From assembly GCA_015068495.1 (NCBI GenBank), contig SVKL01000010.1:1-64000 (forward strand): a DNA stretch of 64,000 nucleotides. The letters run 5' to 3'. Of this stretch, positions 50,932-58,769 are shown piece after piece (position 1 is the stretch's first letter; the number at the start of each line of letters is the position of its first letter). A model generated the notes under the pieces. The model did not search any database, had not been told where the DNA came from, and saw only the letters and a program-made list of their open reading frames with translations. Source of the stretch: Oscillospiraceae bacterium (lineage in GTDB: Bacteria; Bacillota; Clostridia; Oscillospirales; Oscillospiraceae). Position numbers and translations under genes: made by a program.

Positions 50932-52818
50932 ATGAAAAACAAACTGAATTTAATCACCGTTCAGCTTGACCTTGCCCGGCAAAAAGAGAATCTGGAATTC
51001 ATAAAAAGCTACATCGATTTTGTTGCAGAAAATGGCTTTAATTCCCTTCGGTTGTACTTAGAGGCAACAGTGCGAGTGCCCTGTGCGTCCTTTTTCAATG
51101 AGGAGACCTCCTACTCTGAAGATGAGATTCGGGAGATTGTAGCCTACGGTAAGGAAAAGGGGCTGGAGGTGTTCCCAGCAGTGGAAAACCTTGCCCACTT
51201 GGAGCAGTTCCTTGAATATGACCAGCTGAAATTTATGGCTGAGTGCAAGGATATGACAAAGGACGGCAGAGGTATTCGGTCTACACCGGATTGCCTTTGT
51301 ATGAGCGAGCCGAAGGGCAGAGAATTCTTCGACACCTATTTTGCGCAGGTGGCGCAGCTGTTTGAAAGTGAATACTTTGAAGCCTGTATGGATGAGCCCT
51401 TTGATTTTATGGTTTGTCCCAAATGCAGAAAGCGACTGGAAAACGGGGAAACCAAGGAGGATATATTCCTTGAGCACGTCATACACACCAATGATTTACT
51501 GAAATCCTTGGGCAAAACTATGATTATGGCGGATGATTTCTTCCAGTATATGGACGTATCGGATCGGCTTCCCAGAGATATCATTATCGATTGCTGGAAT
51601 TATGACTATATCGATGACGAGCTGCAGGGGATGTGGACCAACCGGAAAAAGTGTGATTCTCTCCGCCGTTATGAGCAGCTGGGCTTCCAATACATATTCT
51701 CCACAAAAGCCTACGTGAATTCCTCTTTGTTTAACCACGAATCTATGACCAATTATGCCGATAAGTATCGCCCTACGGGTGCAATTGCTACGGTTTGGTG
51801 TCGGGCAGATAATTTCTACCAAGCCAGCTATCCGGTGATCGCCTATACAGGCAGAAACTGGAGCGGCAAGGCAACGACAGAGGACAGCCTGAAGATTTAT
51901 ACGGAATATTTGGGCAGTGAGGAAGCGGCAGACATTGTGCTGAATCTGAATAACGCAGACTCCACATTCCAACCTAACAATCTGGAAATCTGTGAAAACA
52001 GCAACGGCGCAAACTTCTATGCTGTCAACGGATTAAGCTATGCCCTGCGAAAGCTAAAGGCGATTGCCGACGGTATGGAGGATGGACCGCAGAAGGACAA
52101 CCTACTGTGCCTGTGGGACTGCAAGCTGGATGACTATTTAAGTGCCCGGCAGCATCAAATCTGCTTGGAGGCCTTTGATAACTATGAAACCCGCAGACAT
52201 AAGCCCGCTTACTTCATTCGTCAGTTTGAAGAATTAAAGGCGCTTAACCAAGTCGCCTATGACCACGGCAAAGCAATGTGGGCAAAGTACCGTCCCGGCA
52301 TTGTCTCCAACAAAGACCAATTCAACAGAAAATACCTTGGCAGAGCAAAGCGCTATGACGATTTAATTGCCCGGATTGAGAAAAATGAAAAGCACGGCGT
52401 ATTTTATGCCGAGTGGATGCTGCACTGCCAGTGGGGCACACCGAGAATTATTGTGGAAATCAACTACAAGGACAAGACCATTCCTGCCACCGTTTACAGA
52501 ACCAACGGTAAGGTGGGCAGATGCGTCAGCACCATTCGGTTTGCAATGGAAAACAAGCCTGTGGATAATGTGGTCTTTACAGTTCATGGCGAGGGCGCCA
52601 TCTATCCTGCCCATTTCCGCTATACCTGTGGCGGCAAGAAATATGTAGTTTCTTCTGTTACGAAGCTTGCCGGCGAAGCAAAGGATCTAAAGAAGATTCT
52701 GTTCAACGATACCCAGTTCGCAACCTTAGGCAATAACGACGGACAGGCGCATTTTGACGATTATATGGTATCGAAAACAGAACATAAGATTAAGCTGAAG
52801 TTCAAAAGATTTCGGTAA
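50932..52818 (+). CDS. Cytosolic GH20-like beta-N-acetylhexosaminidase, paralogue 3
   Basis: The 628-aa third copy is more diverged: EVFPAVENLAHLE, FEACMDEPFDFMVCPKC (DE and CPxC both kept), and the terminal YVVSSVTKLAGEAKDL stretch. By eye about half identical to the other two. It has its own promoter and terminator, so it can be controlled apart from the NagB/NagA operon. The Gly before DE in the paralogues is Cys here, a change near the active site that may alter specificity. No signal peptide. Confidence 0.77.
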   Translation: MKNKLNLITVQLDLARQKENLEFIKSYIDFVAENGFNSLRLYLEATVRVPCASFFNEETSYSEDEIREIVAYGKEKGLEVFPAVENLAHLEQFLEYDQLKFMAECKDMTKDGRGIRSTPDCLCMSEPKGREFFDTYFAQVAQLFESEYFEACMDEPFDFMVCPKCRKRLENGETKEDIFLEHVIHTNDLLKSLGKTMIMADDFFQYMDVSDRLPRDIIIDCWNYDYIDDELQGMWTNRKKCDSLRRYEQLGFQYIFSTKAYVNSSLFNHESMTNYADKYRPTGAIATVWCRADNFYQASYPVIAYTGRNWSGKATTEDSLKIYTEYLGSEEAADIVLNLNNADSTFQPNNLEICENSNGANFYAVNGLSYALRKLKAIADGMEDGPQKDNLLCLWDCKLDDYLSARQHQICLEAFDNYETRRHKPAYFIRQFEELKALNQVAYDHGKAMWAKYRPGIVSNKDQFNRKYLGRAKRYDDLIARIEKNEKHGVFYAEWMLHCQWGTPRIIVEINYKDKTIPATVYRTNGKVGRCVSTIRFAMENKPVDNVVFTVHGEGAIYPAHFRYTCGGKKYVVSSVTKLAGEAKDLKKILFNDTQFATLGNNDGQAHFDDYMVSKTEHKIKLKFKRFR

Positions 52819-52822
52819 TAAG

Positions 52823-52857
52823 AAAACCGGTGTATGATAAGCATACACCGGTTTTTT
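52823..52857. terminator. Bidirectional terminator
   Basis: AAACCGGTGTATG and CATACACCGGTTT form a 13-bp stem followed by TTT. It also faces the convergent small-gene operon. Confidence 0.88.
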
Positions 52858-52860
52858 AAG

Positions 52861-53160
52861 TTAGGGTAAAAAGCAGTATAGCGCCAAGGTCAGCAGGGCG
52901 GTGCTTCGGTCCTCGGGTTTGTCGCCCGCCATAAGCAAAAGCAGCAGCACCACAATCAAATCACCGGTGTCAAAATCCTTCGGCAAAAGCTGCCGCAAGA
53001 AGCCGCCGATTGGGCTTGCCGGTGGCGGATGATGGGGTTGCGCAGGTGGGGGAGCCGGTGGCGGAAATGGCTGCTGCGGGCTTTGTCCGGTCCGGTGCGG
53101 CTCTTCTACGCGGTTTTTTCGGCGTGTCCCGTCCTGCTGCAGAACATAGCGATTATACAT
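52861..53160 (-). CDS. Small Pro-rich protein with hydrophobic C-terminus, unknown
   Basis: This 99-aa product has a basic N-terminus, a Pro-rich middle (PFPPPAPPPAQP) and a hydrophobic tail with LIVVLLLLLMAG. No known family is recognised. It is the last of three overlapping or adjacent minus-strand genes and starts 4 bp after its neighbour's stop behind AGGTGA. It could be a membrane-associated peptide; a link to sporulation is possible for clostridia but not supported by any motif. Confidence 0.55.
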   Translation of the reverse strand: MYNRYVLQQDGTRRKNRVEEPHRTGQSPQQPFPPPAPPPAQPHHPPPASPIGGFLRQLLPKDFDTGDLIVVLLLLLMAGDKPEDRSTALLTLALYCFLP

Positions 53161-53164
53161 AACT

Positions 53165-53479
53165 TCACCTGCCTAAAAAAGCGGATGCCATACCTGCCAG
53201 CTTCGCCGCCCGCATGGCTTTCTCCAGTTTTTGAATTCGATTGCCACTTAAATAGGGGCCAAGGGCGTGTAGCAGCGCTTTCTGCTGGTTGTCGATTCCG
53301 GTCTTTCCAATGAAAGACGTGAGCTTTTGAATGGTAGCAAAGTCTAACTCCGGCGCAAAATCTGCCGACGGTGGATTTTCATTTTCCTCTGTTTGGAAAT
53401 TCTGCGCGATGGACATAATTTGCTGCATAATTTGGGGGTTGCCCAGTATTGCGCCCAACTGAGACTCCATATCCTCCAT
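53165..53479 (-). CDS. Small helical protein, unknown (middle gene of trio)
   Basis: This 104-aa, mostly helical protein has the segments MESQLGAILGNPQIMQQIMSIAQ and LDFATIQKLTSFIGKTGID, then a basic C-terminal helix. The N-terminal NPQIMQQIMS style resembles STI1/Sec-like helical hairpins, but I cannot name a family. Its ATG shares one base with the stop codon of the upstream gene, so the two are translationally coupled. Confidence 0.6.
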   Translation of the reverse strand: MEDMESQLGAILGNPQIMQQIMSIAQNFQTEENENPPSADFAPELDFATIQKLTSFIGKTGIDNQQKALLHALGPYLSGNRIQKLEKAMRAAKLAGMASAFLGR

Positions 53480-53706
53480 TACTTACCCCCCAGATCCTTT
53501 AGCAGTCGTTGCGCCTCCGGCGAGGAGAGCATCGTTTTCAGAGTTTGGGTGGCTTGGGAGTAATCTCCGGATTTTGCTTGGGTTACCGCTTGCTCCAGCT
53601 TGGTGTTGTCCCTCTGCTTGAGCATGGCAATCAACTGTTGCCCGGCAGGGCTTTTTGCCAAGCGCATAATTTCTTCCATAGAAAAATCCTGATTTTTTTT
53701 CTCCAT
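53479..53706 (-). CDS. Small helical protein, unknown (first gene of trio)
   Basis: The 75-aa product starts behind AGGAGG. It reads as three or four amphipathic helices (SMEEIMRLAKSPAGQQLIAMLKQ, KLEQAVTQAKSGDYSQATQTL, SPEAQRLLKDL). No cysteine, membrane segment or known motif is present. SPAGQQLIAML and SPEAQRLLKDL look like a degenerate repeat. It leads a three-gene unit; the products may form a complex. Confidence 0.6.
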   Translation of the reverse strand: MEKKNQDFSMEEIMRLAKSPAGQQLIAMLKQRDNTKLEQAVTQAKSGDYSQATQTLKTMLSSPEAQRLLKDLGGK

Positions 53707-53783
53707 GATGATTGCCTCCTGTCCAAATGCCTGTTATAATACTCTACAGATAGTATATGCACGAAGGAGACCGTAGGTGAACT

Positions 53784-54272
53784 ATGAAGGTGCTTGTTTT
53801 ATCGGATTCCCATTCCGCGCTGCGGTTTATGAGGAAATGCATAGAAAAAACAAAACCGGATGCCATTGTGCATTTGGGTGACTATTATGACGACGGCCAG
53901 ACGCTGGCGGAGGATTACCCCCATATCCCTGTGCATCAGGTTGCAGGCAATTGCGACAGATATCGCTGCCCCATCCACGCAAGAGAGCTTCTGTGCTATA
54001 ATCTGGGCGGTGTAATGACCTATATGACCCACGGGCACGGAGAAAGGGTAAAGTCCGGTATCGGTTACCTCGTAGCAGAAGCACGCCGCTGCGGGGCGCA
54101 GGTAGCCCTGTACGGGCATACCCACACACCGGATTGCCACAGGGAAGAAGACGGCCTGTGGGTTCTGAATCCCGGAAGCGCCGGCCACTCTGCCGGCATA
54201 TTGGAAACAGACGGGCAAACGGTAACAGCCTGCTATTTACTAACAGAAACAGATTTGGAGGATATGGTATGA
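53784..54272 (+). CDS. YfcE/MJ0936-type metallophosphoesterase
   Basis: This 162-aa calcineurin-like phosphoesterase has all metal motifs: DSH at 8-10, HLGDYYDD near 31, GNCDRY near 56, THGHGERV near 83 and YGHTHTP near 110. Two metal ions (often Mn or Ni) are expected. Relatives hydrolyse phosphodiesters. Its stop overlaps the pantothenate kinase start by ATGA, a tight link whose meaning is unknown. AAGGAGA lies upstream. Confidence 0.88.
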   Translation: MKVLVLSDSHSALRFMRKCIEKTKPDAIVHLGDYYDDGQTLAEDYPHIPVHQVAGNCDRYRCPIHARELLCYNLGGVMTYMTHGHGERVKSGIGYLVAEARRCGAQVALYGHTHTPDCHREEDGLWVLNPGSAGHSAGILETDGQTVTACYLLTETDLEDMV

Positions 54273-55039
54273 TTTTAACCATTGATGTAGGCAACACAAA
54301 TATCGTACTAGGCGGTGTCCGGGAGGATACCATTGTGTTTAAGGCAAGACTGCGTACCGAGGCAACCAAAACCTCAGACCAGTACTGTGTGGATTTGAAG
54401 ATACTGCTTGATATGCACAGGATAGCCCCTGAGGAGATTGAGGGGTGCATTATTTCCTCGGTGGTGCCGCAGGTGCTCAATTCCTTCCAGACTGCGATTA
54501 AAAAGCTGTTTGGAAAGACCTGTCTGGTGGTAGGCCCCGGCATCAAGACCGGTTTGGATATACGGGTAGAAAACCCCGGTCAGACCGGCGCTGACCTTGT
54601 GGTGGCAGACGTGGCGGCGCTGCGGGAGCATAAGCCGCCTCTGATTGTGATTGATATGGGCACAGCCACAACGATGTCTGTGCTGGATGCCAAAGGCGCA
54701 CATATCGGCGGCTGTATTATTCCGGGTGTGCGGATTTCTATGGACGCCCTTACAGACAAAACGGCATTGCTCCCAGGCTTGCAGCTGGATCAGCCCAAAC
54801 AGGCCATCGGCAGAAACACGGTGGATGCTATGCGCTCCGGTATTATGATGGGCACTGCCTGTATGCTGGATGGTATGGTCCAGCGAATGGAACAGGAATT
54901 AGGTGCGAAAACCACAGTGATTGCCACCGGCGGCATTGCAAAATTCATTGTGCCTCTGTGCAAGACACCTATGATTTACGATAAGGACTTGCTGATTAAG
55001 GGCTTGGCCACCCTCTATCGGGAAAACGAGAAAAAGTAA
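54269..55039 (+). CDS. coaX: Type III pantothenate kinase
   Basis: This 256-aa ASKHA-fold kinase does the first step of coenzyme A synthesis. Phosphate-binding motifs are IDVGNTNI at 5-12 and IDMGTATTMSV near 127; GCIIPGVRISMDAL and ATGGIAKFI fit the family. Type III enzymes use high ATP and monovalent cations and are not inhibited by CoA. The start is ATG 54269, overlapping the phosphoesterase stop; the ORF track's longer version lies within that gene. GGAGG precedes it. Confidence 0.93.
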   Translation: MILTIDVGNTNIVLGGVREDTIVFKARLRTEATKTSDQYCVDLKILLDMHRIAPEEIEGCIISSVVPQVLNSFQTAIKKLFGKTCLVVGPGIKTGLDIRVENPGQTGADLVVADVAALREHKPPLIVIDMGTATTMSVLDAKGAHIGGCIIPGVRISMDALTDKTALLPGLQLDQPKQAIGRNTVDAMRSGIMMGTACMLDGMVQRMEQELGAKTTVIATGGIAKFIVPLCKTPMIYDKDLLIKGLATLYRENEKK

Positions 55040-55042
55040 GCG

Positions 55043-55198
55043 TTACAGTACCATCAAAAGCAGCAAGACGGCGCCGATTCCAAGACCGCTGGCAGCCATT
55101 AACAGCGAATCCAAAAGCTTTTGGATTATTTCGCGGCGTGTGGCGGCGTTGGGATAGGGAAGGGGTCGACAATTGGATTTACAGACAGCAGTTTTCAT
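55043..55198 (-). CDS. 51-aa small membrane protein, unknown (below ORF-track cutoff)
   Basis: AAGGAGG precedes an ATG opening a 51-codon frame: MKTAVCKSNC at the N-terminus (two Cys four apart), a basic linker with TRREIIQKLLDSL, and a hydrophobic C-terminal helix ASGLGIGAVLLLLMVL. The perfect ribosome site and sensible topology support a real gene. It is convergent with coaX and ends 3 bp from its stop. Possibly a small regulatory membrane peptide. Confidence 0.6.
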   Translation of the reverse strand: MKTAVCKSNCRPLPYPNAATRREIIQKLLDSLLMAASGLGIGAVLLLLMVL

Positions 55199-55352
55199 AA
55201 ATATTCCTCCTTGAATTTATCTTATGCTGTCAGTATAAAGGAATATAAGTCCAAAAAAGCGGACTAAATCACGGTGTCGAAAATTGTCCTTGCAAGCAAG
55301 GGCACATCGTGGTAAAATAGTGGTTGAGAAAATCGCCGATAGGAGGTGGAGT

Positions 55353-55754
55353 ATGGGGATTTCGCAAAGCTGGGAACGTTTTACCCAAAAGAAAGGCGTA
55401 CAAAAAGTCATTACGTTTTTTAAGCAGGTTGGAATCGTACTGGGCTTGACGGGAAAATGGACCTACCGGATTCGCAGCTTGGTGCTGGCAATTCCGGTGT
55501 TTATCTACGCAGGCGCATTGGCAATCCGCAATGCCCGCTTGCTTCCGGAGATGGTCGGCGTAAACATTCTGGCAAACGGGGAATATCAGTGGTTGGTTGC
55601 CCGGAGCGCTGTGGTGATGATTCCCTTTGGTATCACGGTGTTGTGCCTGCTGCTGATGCTCTGCTCCAAAAAAGTCCTCTATCCGTGGCTGATCAGCGTC
55701 TTTTCTTTGGCGCTGCCCTATGTGGTATGGCTGACGAATAATTTGCCCACTTAA
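55353..55754 (+). CDS. Small membrane protein, unknown
   Basis: This 133-aa protein has an amphipathic basic N-terminus (about 1-32) and three hydrophobic segments (about 40-60, 82-107, 108-128). No family is recognised. The start is ATG 55353 behind AGGAGG with a 6-nt spacer; the track's earlier TTG/Met has no site. It stands alone before a terminator. The YgjV-like gene follows in the same direction. Confidence 0.65.
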   Translation: MGISQSWERFTQKKGVQKVITFFKQVGIVLGLTGKWTYRIRSLVLAIPVFIYAGALAIRNARLLPEMVGVNILANGEYQWLVARSAVVMIPFGITVLCLLLMLCSKKVLYPWLISVFSLALPYVVWLTNNLPT

Positions 55755-55786
55755 AAAGGTGCGTGTGATTCAGCACGCACCTTTCC
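55755..55786 (+). terminator. Rho-independent terminator
   Basis: AAAGGTGCGTG pairs with CACGCACCTTT around an 8-nt loop. Confidence 0.75.
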
Positions 55787-55817
55787 TTTGAAATCAGTTT
55801 ATACAGGAGTGTTTTTT

Positions 55818-56354
55818 ATGAATCCGGTAGTTGCGCAGGCCATAGGCATTGTGGCAATGTTCTTTCATATTTTTTCCTACCAACAAAAAACCGCAAAGGG
55901 AATTATTGCCTGCCAGCTTTTTGGTTCTCTGTTCTTTGGAATCAGTTATCTTATGCTTGGCGCCTATGTTGCCACAATGCTCAATGTGGTTGGTATGATT
56001 CGCGCTGTTGCGTTTTTGAAAAAGGATAAATTACATACAGAGCGCATCGGCTGGCTGATTGGCTTCGGGTTTGCCTATGTAGCGGCATACATTCTGAATT
56101 TTACGCTGCTGCATAAGGAGCCCTCGCTTTATAACCTTTTAATAGAGGCTTTGCCGGTTGTTGGTTTGTTTGCTACCCACCTTGCATTTCGCCACAACTC
56201 CACAAAGACCATTCGCAGATTCTGTGTTGTGTCTTCTGTGTCGTGGTTGATTTTCAATATACTTACGGTCGCCATCGGCGCAATTCTGTGCGAGGCGTTT
56301 TCCTTAGTGTCCATCGTTGTGGCGATGGTGCGGTTTGATAAAGAAAAAACATAA
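55818..56354 (+). CDS. YgjV family membrane protein
   Basis: This 178-aa polytopic membrane protein has about six segments. It starts MNPVVAQAIGIVAMFFHIFSYQ and contains KGIIACQLFGSLFFGISYLMLGAY, typical of the YgjV family, whose function is unknown. The start is ATG 55818 behind CAGGAG; the track's start lies upstream of that site. It ends at a terminator shared with the convergent oxidoreductase gene. Confidence 0.8.
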   Translation: MNPVVAQAIGIVAMFFHIFSYQQKTAKGIIACQLFGSLFFGISYLMLGAYVATMLNVVGMIRAVAFLKKDKLHTERIGWLIGFGFAYVAAYILNFTLLHKEPSLYNLLIEALPVVGLFATHLAFRHNSTKTIRRFCVVSSVSWLIFNILTVAIGAILCEAFSLVSIVVAMVRFDKEKT

Positions 56355-56358
56355 AAGT

Positions 56359-56394
56359 AAGCCACCGAAGAAATTCTTCGGTGGCTTGTTTTTT
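56359..56394. terminator. Bidirectional terminator
   Basis: AAGCCACCGAAG-AAATT-CTTCGGTGGCTT is followed by GTTTTTT and lies between convergent genes. Confidence 0.88.
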
Positions 56395-56397
56395 AGA

Positions 56398-57420
56398 TTA
56401 GTCAAGAAAAACCTTTTGGCCAGATTTGGAGGATTCGTAGATTGACAGAATCACATCTACAGGACGCTTGCCCTCGTACACATCAATGAGAGGCTTGGTG
56501 CCATTGGTAAGGGCCTCCAAAAAGTCTGCAAATTGCAGAGTGTGCAAACTGGGGGAGAAAGCGGTGGGGTTTGCAGCAGTATCCTTTTCAAAAACAGCGG
56601 CATCTGTGTTTGTGGCGGCTCCGTTAATGCACCATTCGGTAATGGCGTCACCGGTAAATGTGAAATGGCCTTTTGTGCCTAAAATCTCAATGCGGTTGTC
56701 TCTGCCGGGATTCATGCAGGTGGTAGCTTCGATAATACCAACCGCGCCACTGGCAAACTCCACGGTGGCAACAGCAGTATCTTCAACCTCAATATCCCGG
56801 TCCATTGTTCTGCAAACAGCAGAAACAGCCTTTACCGGTCCCATCAGATATTGCAAAAGGTCAATGCCGTGAATGCCTTGGTTCATCAGAACACCGCCGC
56901 CATCCATAGCCCAAGTGCCACGCCAACCGGCGGAGGCATAGTACTCAGGAGAACGGTACATCTTCATATACACATCGCCCAGCAGTAACCTGCCAAATTC
57001 ACCGTCAGCAATGGCTGCCTTAAGCCGCTTAACATCATTAGAAAAACGCAGCTGGCAGATAGAGCCAAGCTGTACCCCATTGCGTTCTACAGCTTCTACA
57101 ATGCGGTTAAGCTGGTCGCGTGTGATCGCCATAGGCTTTTCCACGATGATGTGCTTGCCTGCGTTGGCTGCTGCAACAGCGGCATCCGCATGCAGACCGC
57201 TGGGGGTGCAGATGCACACAATGTCAACATCAGAGCAAGCCAGCATAGCCTCTAAGGTTTCAAATGCTTGACATTCATTTTCTTTTGCAAAGTTAGCAGC
57301 CCGTTCCGGTACCGCGTCATAGGCGCCTACCAGCTTTGCGTTGTCCAATGCGCGGATTGCACCCACGTGGGATACGGAGATGATGCCGCAGCCAATAATG
57401 CCAAAACCAAATGTTTTCAT
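56398..57420 (-). CDS. Gfo/Idh/MocA family NAD(P)-dependent oxidoreductase
   Basis: This 340-aa sugar or cyclitol dehydrogenase has the Rossmann motif GIIGCGIISVSHVG near 7, the catalytic Lys in the HIIVEKPMAI motif near 93 and the GIHGIDLLQYL His near 180. It oxidises a sugar or inositol hydroxyl to a ketone, which the aminotransferase encoded upstream could aminate. The ATG at 57420 is preferred to the track's GTG one codon earlier, with AGAGG at a good distance. It is the last gene of an AraC-DegT-Gfo operon. Confidence 0.88.
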   Translation of the reverse strand: MKTFGFGIIGCGIISVSHVGAIRALDNAKLVGAYDAVPERAANFAKENECQAFETLEAMLACSDVDIVCICTPSGLHADAAVAAANAGKHIIVEKPMAITRDQLNRIVEAVERNGVQLGSICQLRFSNDVKRLKAAIADGEFGRLLLGDVYMKMYRSPEYYASAGWRGTWAMDGGGVLMNQGIHGIDLLQYLMGPVKAVSAVCRTMDRDIEVEDTAVATVEFASGAVGIIEATTCMNPGRDNRIEILGTKGHFTFTGDAITEWCINGAATNTDAAVFEKDTAANPTAFSPSLHTLQFADFLEALTNGTKPLIDVYEGKRPVDVILSIYESSKSGQKVFLD

Positions 57421-57435
57421 CACAATAACCTCTTT

Positions 57436-58722
57436 TTAACGTTGTTTTTTGTTTCCAATACCAATCCAACGGGTTTCCTGCTTGGTATGGGAGTCGCCTG
57501 CCAACAGCTGCTCGTGATTTTCAATTACCTTACGGTAGCCGGCTGCGTACGCCTCAATCCATTCCTTGTCGAAGCACTTGAAATTGGGAACGGAGAAGCA
57601 TTCGATATCCACAGACCGCTGCAGGCTGTCGTCTTTGTCGCTGGGCGTGGTGGCGAAATCATAGAAGAAGGGATGGGTGTGCAGGCAGGCGTTGGCGCCG
57701 GGGTCGCACCAGCTGCCGTTTTCAGCACGGACGGCTTCGCAGAAACGGTTCACAGACAGACCGTGGAGTTCTTCCGATAAGTACAATCCGTTGGAACAGT
57801 AGAAGCCGGCCATATTTGAGCCGGTGGACTCGTCAACGCGGATGGGACGGATACCGGGAAGACCTTCCAGCAGATCCCAGAAGTAATTCATAGCCTTGCG
57901 GATTTCTGCGCAGCGCTCATCGTAGTACTTTAACTGCACCCGTCCCAGTGCAGCGCAAAGCTGATTCACACGGCCCTTTACTGCGCCGAGGGAAATCCGG
58001 GAGAAGGGCTGCAGCTCACCCAGCTGCTCAATATAACCCTCGTGGAAACGCTCGTGGTGGGCATAAGCCAGCGCACGCACGTAGTAGTCGCGGTTATCGG
58101 TGACAAGCATACCCATTTCGCCGGCGGCAAAGGTTTTTCCGCTCATCATAGACATAGCGGCGATATCACCGAAAGAACCCAGCTTCTTGCCCTTGTACAT
58201 ACCGCCCTGGGCGTGAGAGACGTCCTCAATCACAATCAGATTATGCTTCTTTGCAATTGCCATAATGGCATCCATATCGCAGGGATAAGCGCAGTAATGG
58301 ACAACCATCAGCGCCTTTGTTTTGGGTGTAATCCGGTGCTCAATATCGGCAGGGTCCATACTCAGCATTTCGTTCACATTGCAGAATACAGCCTTGGCAC
58401 CAAAGGTGTTGGCAGGGACGATACTTGCCCAGTAGGTTTTTGTGGTGCAGATGATTTCATCACCGGGCTGCAGACCAATGGCGAACATCGCAGCAGCCAA
58501 AGACATAGTGCCGTTGGTGTAGGCAAGGGCGTACTTCACACCTTGCCATTGGGCAAATTCCTCACAGAATTTTTCTGTGATGTCTACGCCGGAAAACTTG
58601 TTGCCGCGAATCACTTCCAGTGCGGCATCCTCGTCTTCTTTTGTGATGATGGGCCATTTGAACATATGGTTGGGGGTTTCTTTCACAGTGGGCGTACCGC
58701 CGAAAAGGGCTAATTTCTCCAT
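57436..58722 (-). CDS. DegT/DnrJ/EryC1/StrS family aminotransferase
   Basis: This 428-aa PLP enzyme of the sugar aminotransferase type has ALAYTNGTMSLAAA (cofactor phosphate loop near 66), VIEDVSHAQGG with the PLP Asp near 168, and the Schiff-base Lys in MMSGKTFAAGEMG near 194 (usual GEGG is GEMG here). It transfers an amino group to a keto-sugar or keto-cyclitol, consistent with the oxidoreductase gene 15 bp downstream. No glycosyltransferase is near, so a catabolic or small-molecule role is as likely as surface-sugar synthesis. AGGAGG precedes the start. Confidence 0.87.
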   Translation of the reverse strand: MEKLALFGGTPTVKETPNHMFKWPIITKEDEDAALEVIRGNKFSGVDITEKFCEEFAQWQGVKYALAYTNGTMSLAAAMFAIGLQPGDEIICTTKTYWASIVPANTFGAKAVFCNVNEMLSMDPADIEHRITPKTKALMVVHYCAYPCDMDAIMAIAKKHNLIVIEDVSHAQGGMYKGKKLGSFGDIAAMSMMSGKTFAAGEMGMLVTDNRDYYVRALAYAHHERFHEGYIEQLGELQPFSRISLGAVKGRVNQLCAALGRVQLKYYDERCAEIRKAMNYFWDLLEGLPGIRPIRVDESTGSNMAGFYCSNGLYLSEELHGLSVNRFCEAVRAENGSWCDPGANACLHTHPFFYDFATTPSDKDDSLQRSVDIECFSVPNFKCFDKEWIEAYAAGYRKVIENHEQLLAGDSHTKQETRWIGIGNKKQR

Positions 58723-58769
58723 TTTTGTTTCCTCCTAAGCGTTGTATGAATAACAATGGTGTAGTTTAT

